DNA of 64,000 nucleotides from Methylotenera sp. (GCA_013141495.1 JABFQV010000006.1:62001-126000), one strand, 5' to 3'; positions 35,186 through 44,206 are shown, counted from the stretch's first letter. Numbers and translations are program-made. The notes: generated by a model from the sequence alone, not told the origin.

Positions 35186-35887
35186 ATGAAAACTCAATCA
35201 CTTAAAATTATTGGCATTATTATGTCAGCAATATTTATGTCAAGTTGTGCGACAGCAATGCTTTCAACAGCGGAAGTTAGTCACACAACAAGCAGTAAGA
35301 CGCTTGTGATGGAAGACACCATCATTGCAACGGCTAAACCAGTGACGAATGCTGAGGTTGCCGTATCCAAAAACAGCATAGTGCTTATTGGTTTAAATAA
35401 TACATATCATATTAACGAAGGGTCGGAATCCATAAGCAAGCTACTCACATTGGATCCAAAGTATATGAGTCTTCATCACGACAATCCAATAGAGTTTAAT
35501 ATTTACGGATCCAAGTTCAATGGAATTGTTGATGTTCAATATACAAAAGATAATTATTTGCTTGAAGAATTGATGCTCCTAAATCAATTGAATTTCAAAA
35601 GTCATACAAGGCCAGAGAAAGGTAAGGGCGAATACTTTGAAACCTCATTTAGGGTTAAAGGTAATATTTATGCAAAAACAAACGTAAATGAGGCTGTTGC
35701 AAAGAACTTTAGCGCTGGGCGCAAAATTAAATTTGTAACAACAGAATATAAAAGATCAGTTGATGCAGGAAGAATGGCGGATAAATTAATTGCATTACCA
35801 TTCGCTATTGCCTTTGATGTGGTCACAGCACCAGTTCAGTTAATTCTTTTTACTAGTGCTGCTGCAGGCGCTGCTAATAAAAAATAG
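35186..35887 (+). CDS. Uncharacterised lipoprotein in the toxin array
   Basis: 233 residues from the ATG at 35186. The longer frame from 35129 runs through the duplicated segment and I reject it. The lipobox is MSSC in IIGIIMSAIFMSSCATAM. The mature part includes SIVLIGLNNTYHINEGSES and PKYMSLHHDNPIEFNIYGSK. The C-terminus has a hydrophobic stretch (KLIALPFAIAFDVVTAPVQL) that may sit in a membrane. I do not recognise the family. Base composition is more AT-rich than its neighbours, suggesting transfer. It could be another immunity protein or cargo. Confidence 0.6.
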   Translation: MKTQSLKIIGIIMSAIFMSSCATAMLSTAEVSHTTSSKTLVMEDTIIATAKPVTNAEVAVSKNSIVLIGLNNTYHINEGSESISKLLTLDPKYMSLHHDNPIEFNIYGSKFNGIVDVQYTKDNYLLEELMLLNQLNFKSHTRPEKGKGEYFETSFRVKGNIYAKTNVNEAVAKNFSAGRKIKFVTTEYKRSVDAGRMADKLIALPFAIAFDVVTAPVQLILFTSAAAGAANKK

Positions 35888-35990
35888 GATCAACAATAGG
35901 GGATTCTGAGCCCACTCTTCTTACTTCATTAATAGTGGCAACGCTACATACTTTTTTACATTTGTAGTTGATTTTTTATCAGGGTAAATC

Positions 35991-37475
35991 ATGATTTTTT
36001 TAAAAAACATATTGCAGCAACTTATGGGTATTAATCCATTTAGAGGGGATGTTTTACCGTCGCGTACATATGTGTTTGAACGAGGGCGACCATGTCTTCC
36101 TTTTCCTCATCTTTTAAACTACAAAACACCTTTGTTAATCTTTGATGCTTTTTATACGAATGCTAAATCGCCAGATTTATTTGAGCGTGATAACAGATAT
36201 TTGTATTTGATGGGCATGCCTCCCATATTCATTACGCGTGATCCAGCTGTAATTAAATCTATTCTACTTGCAACAGGCGACAAGCCCGGACAATTCGATC
36301 GTGATACTTCGCCAATGGCTGGAATCGCTCGAGCAACAGGGGTTAATTCTTTATTATATGCAAACGGTAAAGTATGGCGAAAACAAAAGCAGATGTCGGC
36401 AGGACCTTTCGGTAAAGGCACTTTGTTTCAACCAGAAGAGTTTCATGAGTTTGAGAAAACTTTTCGTAAAACAATAGAGGAACGACTAATAGTTTTACGT
36501 GATGCGCTGAAGATTAGTCAGAAAAAACTTACGCGAATCGAGATTGAACAGGAAATTCAACCCGTCATGTTAGAAATGTTAGTCAATAATTTCTTTGGTG
36601 GTTCGGTTGAATATAAAGAGCTGCGCGAACGTTATGTACCTGCGTTGCTATCGTTAATTGACTATATGATTACCGATACAGTTGCACCTAATCTTTCAGC
36701 TATTCATCAGTTTGTTACAGGTAAAAATGTCGCTGTACAGCAATGGCGAGAGGCCCTTGAAGATTTAACGGATATTGCCCTTGCTGGCAGAGGTGAGAAG
36801 GCAGGGCATTGGAAAAACTTCATTGGTGATGTTGAAGATGAGGAGGCGTTACGCAGTAACATCAGAGTGTTTTTAGCTGGGGCGTTAGAAGCAACAACAT
36901 CGTTTGCGACTTGGACGTTATCCCATTTGTCACGACAACCGGAGTTACAAGAGCAAGTTTATAGTGAAATAAAAGACACTAATGTTTACGACCCCGAAAG
37001 CTTAACCGAAGCAAAATTGCTTAATAATTGTTTGAATGAAACCTTACGTTTAACCCCATCACTGTATTTTTTCCCACGAAAAGCCACGGCCGATACTTGG
37101 CTCAAGTTAGACGATACAAGAAAAATAATGATTCCAAAAGGTACCACCATCCGACTGGATATTTGGAATGCAAACCGCAACGAATTTTTCTGGGGTAAGA
37201 AAGTTTCAGGTTATCCAGCGGGCTCATTTGCTCCTGCACGCTGGGATGTGCTTGCACGTAAAGGCGTATCGCGTAGAAACTTAACACATTTTGGATTTGG
37301 TTTAGGGGCTCGTGTATGTCCTGGTCAATTTCTTGGCCAGTTAGAGGTTGGTTTAGTAGTGGGCGCTTTTATTAAGGTGTTCAAGTTCAAGGCTGTAAAT
37401 AACGTAACTGGGGCGCGTGCTGGCGTTACAACCAAACCAGATGACGGTACTCTGATTGATCTTGAACTACGATAA
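35991..37475 (+). CDS. Cytochrome P450
   Basis: 494-residue haem-thiolate monooxygenase. The I-helix is LAGALEATTSFATW (the A/G-G-x-E/D-T-T motif). The K-helix ExxR is NETLRL with Glu350 and Arg353. The haem-binding loop is FGLGARVCPGQF with Cys443 as the ligand. There is no N-terminal membrane anchor of the eukaryotic type, so it is probably soluble. No ferredoxin or reductase gene is nearby. It is AT-rich and lies between remnants of toxin cassettes (34984-35182 on the left, 37529-37559 on the right), which points to a captured gene. The substrate is unknown. Confidence 0.93.
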   Translation: MIFLKNILQQLMGINPFRGDVLPSRTYVFERGRPCLPFPHLLNYKTPLLIFDAFYTNAKSPDLFERDNRYLYLMGMPPIFITRDPAVIKSILLATGDKPGQFDRDTSPMAGIARATGVNSLLYANGKVWRKQKQMSAGPFGKGTLFQPEEFHEFEKTFRKTIEERLIVLRDALKISQKKLTRIEIEQEIQPVMLEMLVNNFFGGSVEYKELRERYVPALLSLIDYMITDTVAPNLSAIHQFVTGKNVAVQQWREALEDLTDIALAGRGEKAGHWKNFIGDVEDEEALRSNIRVFLAGALEATTSFATWTLSHLSRQPELQEQVYSEIKDTNVYDPESLTEAKLLNNCLNETLRLTPSLYFFPRKATADTWLKLDDTRKIMIPKGTTIRLDIWNANRNEFFWGKKVSGYPAGSFAPARWDVLARKGVSRRNLTHFGFGLGARVCPGQFLGQLEVGLVVGAFIKVFKFKAVNNVTGARAGVTTKPDDGTLIDLELR

Positions 37476-37528
37476 CCACAAAAACAACATTAACTCACAT
37501 GCATTGTATCAATCACTTGGTGACACCC

Positions 37529-37559
37529 TTAATCACTACTGCTGCTATCGCACCATCAA
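37529..37559 (+). pseudogene. 31-bp remnant of a toxin-like tail
   Basis: Codes LITTAAIAPS. It matches 30467-30497 in the orphan tpsA fragment with three mismatches in 31 bases, all in third codon positions, so it descends from a translated homologue. It lies 20 bases before MITE copy e. Confidence 0.7.
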
Positions 37560-37579
37560 TATATAACAATATAATGTAT

Positions 37580-37650
37580 AATGGGGTCAGACACAATTTT
37601 TTTACTTACCTGCCATGCTGTTGCAACTCAATATCGTGTCTGACCCCATT
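37580..37650. mobile_element. 71-bp MITE-like element, copy e
   Basis: As far as I can compare by eye, base-for-base the same as copy b at 30982-31052, with inverted ends AATGGGGTCAGACACAAT and ATCGTGTCTGACCCCATT. A partial tail repeat follows. It closes the right end of the cassette array. Confidence 0.85.
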
Positions 37651-37808
37651 TACCCATGACCCCATTTACCCATTTTTTTTTGCCATTGTTTAAGCTCTTT
37701 ATTATTAGTTAATTACAGTATAGTCAACACTTAGGCAGAACTGAATCGCCCCGTCTACACTAGGCACTTTCATGCCCGCAGCGGCAATTCATTTTTTTAA
37801 ACATTAAA

Positions 37809-38858
37809 TCAGCGACTTAAATCCAGGCTTTTAGAAAAATCCAATTCTTTAGTAAAATCGATATCTTTTGCAACTTCCGTCATGTTGGCTCGCTTTTGAT
37901 CTAGGTAATTTTGCATTAAGTCACGTTGCTCATTGCTAAGGTCATTCGTATTGCTTATAAAGTCACTTACTTTGTTAATGATCAAATAATCACGGATATG
38001 ATCCGGAATATCGCGGTTGCTATGAACGATACCCTGATCATTGTTTTGATCAAAATTTCCTTTTGTACTTAATTCGTCTGATGATAATTCAGCTACTGGC
38101 TCGGTGTTTTTAACTGGCAGGTCATCGGCATCAATCAAACGCTGCATTCTGCCAGTTTCTGAATTTTTGAAAGAAATCGCCGCACCGGTTTCACCACGAA
38201 TGATGAAATCAGGGTAATCAGTTCCATACGAGCTACCGTTCGTATATTCGGTGTTAATTCTAGCGGTAATAACTTGATGCCCATTGTTTCTAAGGCCTTC
38301 ATCTATATCATTATCTGCATTGGAGTGACCTGAGCCGGCGATGATGAGTGACTTTTCATCAGGGTGTTTATTGAGCTCGTTGCTTAAATTTTCAACCATT
38401 TTTCTGTTTCTAAAATCTATGCTGTCTGCCTTCCAATGTGCATCTACATCACGGATATAATCCGTCATCTCTGCTGGATTGGCTGATTTCCAGGCAAGTG
38501 ACTCTACGTCTTGAAGATAGGGGTCAACGTCATTAGCGAAAGAAGCCGCTTCTGGATGTCGTGCATCAAGTTGATGCACGAGGCTTCGGTCATCAAAGAA
38601 GTGCACTTGCATTTTTAAGCGAGTAGCCTCTCTTACCAAGTCTCCTTGCTCGTCTTTTAGCACTAGTAGTTCTTCTAAGGATACATCTTTTGGATCATGC
38701 TCTAAGTAAAGATGTTTTACGCCTGCGGTATGCATTGCTTCAAGTTGGCTAGTAATCGTCTTGCGAATTAACTCGTCGGCGTGATTAGCATCCGCAACTA
38801 GAACGATTTGATTTTCTTCTGCAAGGTCTGGGAGTCGGATGTTGTTTATTTCAGCCAT
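37809..38858 (-). CDS. TIKI/ChaN-like fold protein of unknown function
   Basis: 349 residues without a signal peptide. The first 190 residues fit the TIKI/ChaN/EreA-like fold. IVLVADANHADELI (17-30) holds the first conserved His, VKHLYLEHDPKD has the family Glu, and SLIIAGSGHSNADND near 167-181 is the last motif. The remainder includes a DFIIRGETGAAISFKNSETG segment and a helical C-terminus with the repeat DFTKELDFSKSLDLS. Relatives include toxin-associated domains and hydrolases, so it could be an effector, but that is speculation. It is on the opposite strand right beside the toxin array. Confidence 0.5.
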   Translation of the reverse strand: MAEINNIRLPDLAEENQIVLVADANHADELIRKTITSQLEAMHTAGVKHLYLEHDPKDVSLEELLVLKDEQGDLVREATRLKMQVHFFDDRSLVHQLDARHPEAASFANDVDPYLQDVESLAWKSANPAEMTDYIRDVDAHWKADSIDFRNRKMVENLSNELNKHPDEKSLIIAGSGHSNADNDIDEGLRNNGHQVITARINTEYTNGSSYGTDYPDFIIRGETGAAISFKNSETGRMQRLIDADDLPVKNTEPVAELSSDELSTKGNFDQNNDQGIVHSNRDIPDHIRDYLIINKVSDFISNTNDLSNEQRDLMQNYLDQKRANMTEVAKDIDFTKELDFSKSLDLSR

Positions 38859-38995
38859 GGCAAAACCTTTGATTTTTTCAGGTAGACAAAAAATGAAGCA
38901 AGCTTAATTTGCAAGTGGAAACTATTTAAGGTGTCGCTAATTGTGTGCGTATATTTTACAGCAGATTGTTTAAGGGTCTTTGATTAGATAGGGTG

Positions 38996-40264
38996 TTATT
39001 CAATAATTACGCGTCCGTTTAGCGGTTGCACCGGGCGGTTATTGTGGTGTTTTAATACACTTTTAAATGCTTCGATTTGTTCATTAGAGGCGGTCATGGG
39101 CGTTTTTATTAACAGCCAGCGCACGCCTTCAGAGCAAGGCGGTGTGGTGAGTGAGCCGCTAAAGCGATAGTAGTCCTGATTTGCTGGCATCATCTCACTG
39201 GCCAGCACTCTTGACTTTAAGCTAACCGGTTTATCAATATCACTGGGAATTTGTTTCCAAAGTTTCTCTAAGCCTATGTTGGTTTTACCTTCTTTAAACA
39301 TCACGGCGATTACACTGAGGTTACCTTTTGCATCAGCATGGACAAAGTGTGCTTCTAAAGGAAATGATTTTCCTTTAATTGTATTTTCACTAGGGGCGTG
39401 AAAATGCACTTGTTTCAATTGAAAACTCATGTTGTCGATTGCCAGTATATTGCCTACTTTAAAGTTGGCTTGCACCGTATGACCATTGTTGACGATATCT
39501 TTTATGGGGAATTTTTGCAGTAGCTTAAGTGGCTTCATGCTTGCATCAACCGTATCTTCGATATTGATAGGGGATTGATTGAGCCCGGTGTTGCAAACTG
39601 CAAATTCCGGTTTTAATTTGCCCCAGTTTTCAGGGCCCTCTTTACCTTCGTATGTCCAATGTGCAGCATGCGCTACAGGTTTTTCAGATTTCTCTTTGGC
39701 TTTAGCGAGTTGCGTGGGCTCTGATTTATTTTGAGGGGCAGGTTCAACCGGAGCCGGGTTTTCTGCGGCAACCGCTACTTGTGGCACTGGGTTTTTAACG
39801 GTTTCAGGTTTTGTTGTTGGTTTGGTTGGACTCACGGGCGAAGTGCTACTAGGTGTTTTAACTGGTTTACGTGTTGAGCAAACGTAGCGCATTGCTAAAT
39901 CAAAGTCTGTTTCTGGAACGGGTTCTATAAACTCAGCTCCTTTTGCATCAATCCCTGCGGAGTAAATAAGTTGGGCATTTAAATACTGAAACACTTGCGA
40001 GGTAGCTGATTTTTGTTCGGCGCAATTAAAGTACCAAAGTAGCTTCGATAAATCATATTCTTTATCAGGGGATTCGATATTTTTTTGTGGTGTTTTGTAT
40101 TCTATTTTAATCCATGCTCTTGTTAATTGCTCTTTTTGCAAGATGGATTGTTTATCTACAGATAATTTTGAGAGATTGTTTTCATTTATTTTTACCCATA
40201 CAGCCGCTATGCTGTTGCCAGCCATTACAAAGTACAACAGTAAAGCGATTATGATTTTTTGCAT
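38996..40264 (-). CDS. Surface-adhesin-E-like domain fused to alpha-carbonic anhydrase
   Basis: 422 residues from the ATG at 40264, which has GAGG six bases upstream. A longer frame to 40303 would bury the signal peptide MQKIIIALLLYFVMAGNSIA. Residues about 22-130 resemble the surface-adhesin protein E domain (WVKINENN, RAWIKIEYKTPQ, LLWYFNCAEQKSATSQVF, DLAMRYVCS). A Pro/Lys/Thr-rich linker follows to about 200. The C-terminal about 220 residues are an alpha-type carbonic anhydrase with SPINIED, the zinc ligands HFH in QVHFHAPSEN and His in PLEAHFVHAD, and SLTTPPCSEGV. CO2 hydration in the periplasm or at the surface is expected. The fusion is unusual. Confidence 0.88.
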   Translation of the reverse strand: MQKIIIALLLYFVMAGNSIAAVWVKINENNLSKLSVDKQSILQKEQLTRAWIKIEYKTPQKNIESPDKEYDLSKLLWYFNCAEQKSATSQVFQYLNAQLIYSAGIDAKGAEFIEPVPETDFDLAMRYVCSTRKPVKTPSSTSPVSPTKPTTKPETVKNPVPQVAVAAENPAPVEPAPQNKSEPTQLAKAKEKSEKPVAHAAHWTYEGKEGPENWGKLKPEFAVCNTGLNQSPINIEDTVDASMKPLKLLQKFPIKDIVNNGHTVQANFKVGNILAIDNMSFQLKQVHFHAPSENTIKGKSFPLEAHFVHADAKGNLSVIAVMFKEGKTNIGLEKLWKQIPSDIDKPVSLKSRVLASEMMPANQDYYRFSGSLTTPPCSEGVRWLLIKTPMTASNEQIEAFKSVLKHHNNRPVQPLNGRVIIE

Positions 40265-40516
40265 AGTTAGCCTCATATCAAGTGTTAATGCTGATGGTAA
40301 CAAAGGTTTGAATAGATCATTATTTTTTAGACATTACCCCACATGTAAATTATGGGATAGATGACGTTGTTTTGAATTGATAGTCAGTACTGGATTTATG
40401 TCTTAGTTTTTAATTTATGGAGCCTATTGCCGACATTTAAGGCACGCGACCTTATTTTGGAGCAAGTGTTGCTCTATAATCTTGACTCACCACAATAATT
40501 GCACAAAGTTTTATTC

Positions 40517-40993
40517 ATGACAAAACCTAATTTAATTAACCATCAGCTAGTGGAAATTTATGCGGATGGCGCTTGCAAAGGCAATCCTGGGCCTGGTGGC
40601 TGGGGCGCTTGGATTAGCTATGATGGACATGAAAAAGAGCTGTTTGGCGGTGATCTGCTCACGACCAATAACCGCATGGAACTTACGGCGGTGATACGTG
40701 CATTAGAGGCGTTAAAACGCGCCTGCCATGCTAAAGTATTTACCGATTCCGTTTACGTGCAAAAAGGTATTTCTGAGTGGATTGTCGGTTGGAAAGCACG
40801 TAACTGGCGCACCGCAGCTAAACAGCCCGTTAAAAACGATGATTTATGGCGTGTGCTTGATGTACTGGCGCAACAGCACACTGTAGAGTGGGTGTGGGTA
40901 AAGGGTCATGCCGGTAACGTAGGCAACGAGCGCGCGGACATGTTGGCAAATAAAGGCGTAGATAAAGTATTGCAAGAAGGACGAGCTTCATGA
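40517..40993 (+). CDS. rnhA: Ribonuclease HI
   Basis: Degrades RNA in RNA-DNA hybrids. 158 residues from the ATG at 40517; a TTG six codons upstream is less likely. The catalytic residues are visible: Asp17 in [17 protein letters not shown], Glu in [10 protein letters not shown], Asp in KVFTDSVYV and the C-terminal Asp in GNERADMLA. Its stop overlaps the dnaQ start as ATGA (40990-40993). This rnhA-dnaQ pair is common in proteobacteria, although elsewhere the two are divergent. Confidence 0.96.
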   Translation: MTKPNLINHQLVEIYADGACKGNPGPGGWGAWISYDGHEKELFGGDLLTTNNRMELTAVIRALEALKRACHAKVFTDSVYVQKGISEWIVGWKARNWRTAAKQPVKNDDLWRVLDVLAQQHTVEWVWVKGHAGNVGNERADMLANKGVDKVLQEGRAS

Positions 40994-41682
40994 GGCAGAT
41001 TTTTTTAGATACTGAAACAACAGGTCTTTACCATGCGCAAGGTCACCGCGTGATTGAAGTTGCCGCGGTTGAGGTGGTTAATCGCCGATTGACTAAGCAT
41101 CATTTTCATTATTATCTAAACCCTGACCGTGAAATTGACCAGGGTGCGCAAGAAGTGCATGGCATTTCACTTGAGTTCTTACAAGATAAGCCGCGCTTTG
41201 CTGAAATTGCCGATGAGCTGATTGCATTTATTGCGGATGCTGAGCTTATTATGCATAACGCGCCATTTGATGTGGGTTTTTTAAATAGTGAGCTGGGTTT
41301 GATTGGTCAAAAAACAGTAGAACAGATCACGGCGAAAATTACCGATACTTTAAAAATTGCAAAAGAGATGCGTCCTGGTCAACGCAACAACTTGGATGCT
41401 TTGTGCCGACACTTTGGTATTAATAACTCAAAACGTACGCTACATGGGGCACTGTTGGATGCCGAGCTGTTAGCCGATGTGTATATGGCCATGACGCGTG
41501 GTCAGGAGAGTTTAATGATGGAGCTTGATGCGCACAGTCAAAAAGATCTAAATGCGACGGCACATAGCAATGCCCCTTTATTGATTAAGCTTGCCAACTC
41601 AGCCGAGGCTTCGGCGCATGATGATTATTTGGCAGCGCTGGCTAAATCAGGTAGCTGTTTATGGCATACCTTAAAACATTAA
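40990..41682 (+). CDS. dnaQ: DNA polymerase III epsilon subunit (3'-5' exonuclease)
   Basis: Proofreading exonuclease of the replicative polymerase. It is a DEDDh-type nuclease of 230 residues. Exo I is FLDTETTGL (5-13), Exo II is [13 protein letters not shown] (about 90-102) and Exo III is [14 protein letters not shown] (about 151-164) with the catalytic His and Asp. The C-terminal about 60 residues are the weakly conserved alpha-binding tail. It is translationally coupled to rnhA and 12 bases upstream of rfbB. Confidence 0.95.
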   Translation: MRQIFLDTETTGLYHAQGHRVIEVAAVEVVNRRLTKHHFHYYLNPDREIDQGAQEVHGISLEFLQDKPRFAEIADELIAFIADAELIMHNAPFDVGFLNSELGLIGQKTVEQITAKITDTLKIAKEMRPGQRNNLDALCRHFGINNSKRTLHGALLDAELLADVYMAMTRGQESLMMELDAHSQKDLNATAHSNAPLLIKLANSAEASAHDDYLAALAKSGSCLWHTLKH

Positions 41683-41694
41683 GAGAGAACAATC

Positions 41695-42780
41695 ATGAAT
41701 AAAACAATTATCGTCACCGGTGGTGCAGGTTTTATTGGGGCTAATTTTGTCTTGGCTTGGGTCAAGCAAGGTTTGGGTACGGTGGTTAATTTAGATAAAT
41801 TAACCTATGCGGGAAATTTAGAAAACCTGACCTCACTTGAACATAACCCGCAGCATATTTTTGTGCATGGCGATATTGGCGACCAAGCGCTGGTAGCTAA
41901 GCTGCTGGCTGAGCATCGACCATGTGCAGTGGTGAACTTCGCAGCTGAAAGTCATGTTGATCGCTCAATTCATGGACCTGAAGATTTTATTCAAACCAAT
42001 GTTGTGGGCACGTTTCATTTATTAGAGGCAGTACGTGCCTATTGGAGCCACTTGAGCACCGAGCATCAACAGGATTTTCGTTTTTTACATATATCTACTG
42101 ATGAAGTTTATGGCTCACTGGGCAAAGATGATGCGGCCTTTACTGAAAACACGGCTTATGCACCTAATAGCCCTTATTCAGCTTCAAAAGCCGCGTCAGA
42201 TCATCTGGTACGTGCTTATCATCATACTTATGGCTTACCTACGCTCACGACTAATTGCTCCAATAATTATGGGCCGTATCATTTTCCTGAAAAGCTCATC
42301 CCGTTAGTGATTCACAACGCCTTGGTGGGCAAGCCTTTGCCTATTTATGGCAATGGCCAGCAAGTGCGTGACTGGTTGTATGTGGAGGATCATTGTGCTG
42401 CGATCAGGCGCGTGCTGGAAGCCGGTAAGGTGGGCGAGGTGTATAACGTTGGCGGCTGGAATGAGCAAGCCAACATTGATGTGGTGAGAACATTGTGCCG
42501 CATGTTGGATGCAAAATCGCCACGCGCGGACGGTCAATCGTATGCCGATCAAATTACTTTTGTGCAAGACAGACTAGGCCATGACCAACGTTATGCGATT
42601 GATGCGACTAAAATTGCCAAGGAGTTAGGCTGGAAACCAGTAGAAACTTTTGAGTCGGGCATAGAAAAAACCGTGAACTGGTACTTGGCGCATCAAGATT
42701 GGGTAAAAAACATTACCAGTGGCGAGTACCGTAACTGGGTGCAAACACATTACAGCGAGCGTGGCGAGGAGTTAGCATGA
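41695..42780 (+). CDS. rfbB: dTDP-glucose 4,6-dehydratase
   Basis: Second step of dTDP-L-rhamnose synthesis. NAD-dependent extended short-chain dehydrogenase, 361 residues. The Rossmann motif is [10 protein letters not shown] (9-18). The active site includes [11 protein letters not shown] and the YxxxK pair in [20 protein letters not shown] is also typical. It opens the four-gene rfbBACD set and overlaps rfbA by ATGA. No glycosyltransferase genes follow, so the sugar is used by pathways elsewhere. Confidence 0.96.
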   Translation: MNKTIIVTGGAGFIGANFVLAWVKQGLGTVVNLDKLTYAGNLENLTSLEHNPQHIFVHGDIGDQALVAKLLAEHRPCAVVNFAAESHVDRSIHGPEDFIQTNVVGTFHLLEAVRAYWSHLSTEHQQDFRFLHISTDEVYGSLGKDDAAFTENTAYAPNSPYSASKAASDHLVRAYHHTYGLPTLTTNCSNNYGPYHFPEKLIPLVIHNALVGKPLPIYGNGQQVRDWLYVEDHCAAIRRVLEAGKVGEVYNVGGWNEQANIDVVRTLCRMLDAKSPRADGQSYADQITFVQDRLGHDQRYAIDATKIAKELGWKPVETFESGIEKTVNWYLAHQDWVKNITSGEYRNWVQTHYSERGEELA

Positions 42781-43652
42781 AGGGTATTATTTTAGCGGGT
42801 GGCTCAGGTACGCGGCTTTATCCGGTAACGCAGGTGGTATCAAAACAGTTGCTGCCTGTTTACGACAAGCCCATGATTTACTACCCGCTTACGACCTTGA
42901 TGTTGGCTGGCATTCGTGAGGTATTGGTTATTTCCACCCCTGAGGATACACCACGCTTTCAACAGTTATTAGGTAATGGTAGTCAGTGGGGTATTTCAAT
43001 TGAGTATGCAGTCCAACCCTCACCTGATGGGCTGGCTCAAGCGTTTATTATCGGTAAAGATTTTATTGGTGATGATAGTTGTGCCTTGGTGTTGGGCGAC
43101 AATATATTTTATGGGCATGAGCTTGCGATTAGAACGCAAGCGGCGGCTAAGCTTAACGCTGGTGCTACCGTATTTGCTTATCCGGTAAGTGACCCGGAGC
43201 GCTATGGGGTGGTTGAATTTAACGCACAGGGCCAAGCGATCAGTCTGGAAGAAAAACCAGCCGTACCAAAATCCAGATATGCCGTGACGGGGCTATATTT
43301 TTACGATAATCGTGTGGTCGAGATTGCCGCGCAACTCAAGCCGTCAGCACGCGGTGAACTTGAAATTACAGATGTAAACCGAGCTTATTTGCAAAGCGGT
43401 GATTTGCAAGTAGAGGTGATGGGGCGCGGCATTGCCTGGCTGGATACGGGTACGCATGAATCACTATTGGAGGCTTCTTTATTTATTGAAACCATAGAAA
43501 AACGTCAAGGCCTAAAAATAGCGTGCCCTGAAGAAATCGCTTACCGCATGAAGTTTATTGATGCTGCTGCACTAGAGTTACTGGCAAATAAATATATTAA
43601 AAATAATTATGGTCAATACTTAAAAATGCTGTTGAGTGAGCAGGTGTTTTAA
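42777..43652 (+). CDS. rfbA: Glucose-1-phosphate thymidylyltransferase
   Basis: Makes dTDP-glucose from dTTP and glucose 1-phosphate. 291 residues, a nucleotidyltransferase fold starting with [18 protein letters not shown], the nucleotide-binding signature. [20 protein letters not shown] follows. The catalytic region [13 protein letters not shown] and the [19 protein letters not shown] block are intact. It overlaps rfbB by four bases, and its last base is the first base of rfbC, so the genes form one tight transcription unit. Confidence 0.96.
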   Translation: MKGIILAGGSGTRLYPVTQVVSKQLLPVYDKPMIYYPLTTLMLAGIREVLVISTPEDTPRFQQLLGNGSQWGISIEYAVQPSPDGLAQAFIIGKDFIGDDSCALVLGDNIFYGHELAIRTQAAAKLNAGATVFAYPVSDPERYGVVEFNAQGQAISLEEKPAVPKSRYAVTGLYFYDNRVVEIAAQLKPSARGELEITDVNRAYLQSGDLQVEVMGRGIAWLDTGTHESLLEASLFIETIEKRQGLKIACPEEIAYRMKFIDAAALELLANKYIKNNYGQYLKMLLSEQVF

Positions 43653-44206
43653 TGCAGGTGATTCAAACCGCAATACCAGACGTGCTAATCTTGGAGCCCA
43701 AAGTATTTGGGGATGATCGAGGCTTCTTTTTTGAGAGTTTTAACCAGCAAACCTTTGAAAAATTAACCGGTGTAAAAGCACATTTTGTGCAGGATAATCA
43801 TTCCAAATCTGCGGCTAATGTATTGCGTGGCCTGCATTACCAAATTCAGCAGCCGCAGGGTAAGCTGGTTCGAGTAACTAAGGGTGAAGTATTTGATGTC
43901 GCCGTAGATTTACGCCGTCAATCGGGCACATTTGGACAATGGGTCAGCGCTATATTGTCGGCAGAAAATAAACGCCAAATGTGGGTGCCGCCAGGGTTTG
44001 CACATGGCTTTTTAGTGCTTAAAGAGGGTACGGAGTTTTTATACAAAACCACTGATTATTACGCCCCGCAATTTGAGCGTTGTGTCCGCTGGGATGACCC
44101 GGAGATTGGTATTGACTGGCCATTGCTGGCAGCCCCTATTTTGTCGGCCAAAGATAAATTAGGGTTGGATTTATCAAACGCTGAAGTATTTGAAGCTGGA
44201 TTTTAA
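43652..44206 (+). CDS. rfbC: dTDP-4-dehydrorhamnose 3,5-epimerase
   Basis: Cupin-fold epimerase, third step of dTDP-L-rhamnose synthesis. 184 residues. DDRGFFFESFNQQTF, the catalytic His in NVLRGLHYQIQQPQGKLV and the WVPPGFAHGFLVL segment are characteristic. It begins on the last base of rfbA and ends directly before the rfbD start. Nothing unusual is seen. Confidence 0.95.
   Translation: MQVIQTAIPDVLILEPKVFGDDRGFFFESFNQQTFEKLTGVKAHFVQDNHSKSAANVLRGLHYQIQQPQGKLVRVTKGEVFDVAVDLRRQSGTFGQWVSAILSAENKRQMWVPPGFAHGFLVLKEGTEFLYKTTDYYAPQFERCVRWDDPEIGIDWPLLAAPILSAKDKLGLDLSNAEVFEAGF

Larger units (their letters stand above)
37476..37808. other. Gene-free stretch with toxin remnant, MITE copy e and possible IS end
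   Basis: This 333-base gap holds the toxin fragment 37529-37559, MITE copy e (37580-37650) with a trailing extra GACCCCATTTACCC, and around 37740-37765 a CTGAATCGCCCCGTCTACAC sequence that resembles some IS3-family ends. No intact gene is present. Confidence 0.5.

Noticed and set aside
26880-37660. Prophage or integrative element
   Set aside because: There is no integrase, phage structural gene, tRNA target or long flanking repeat. The repeated short elements and toxin fragments explain the region better.
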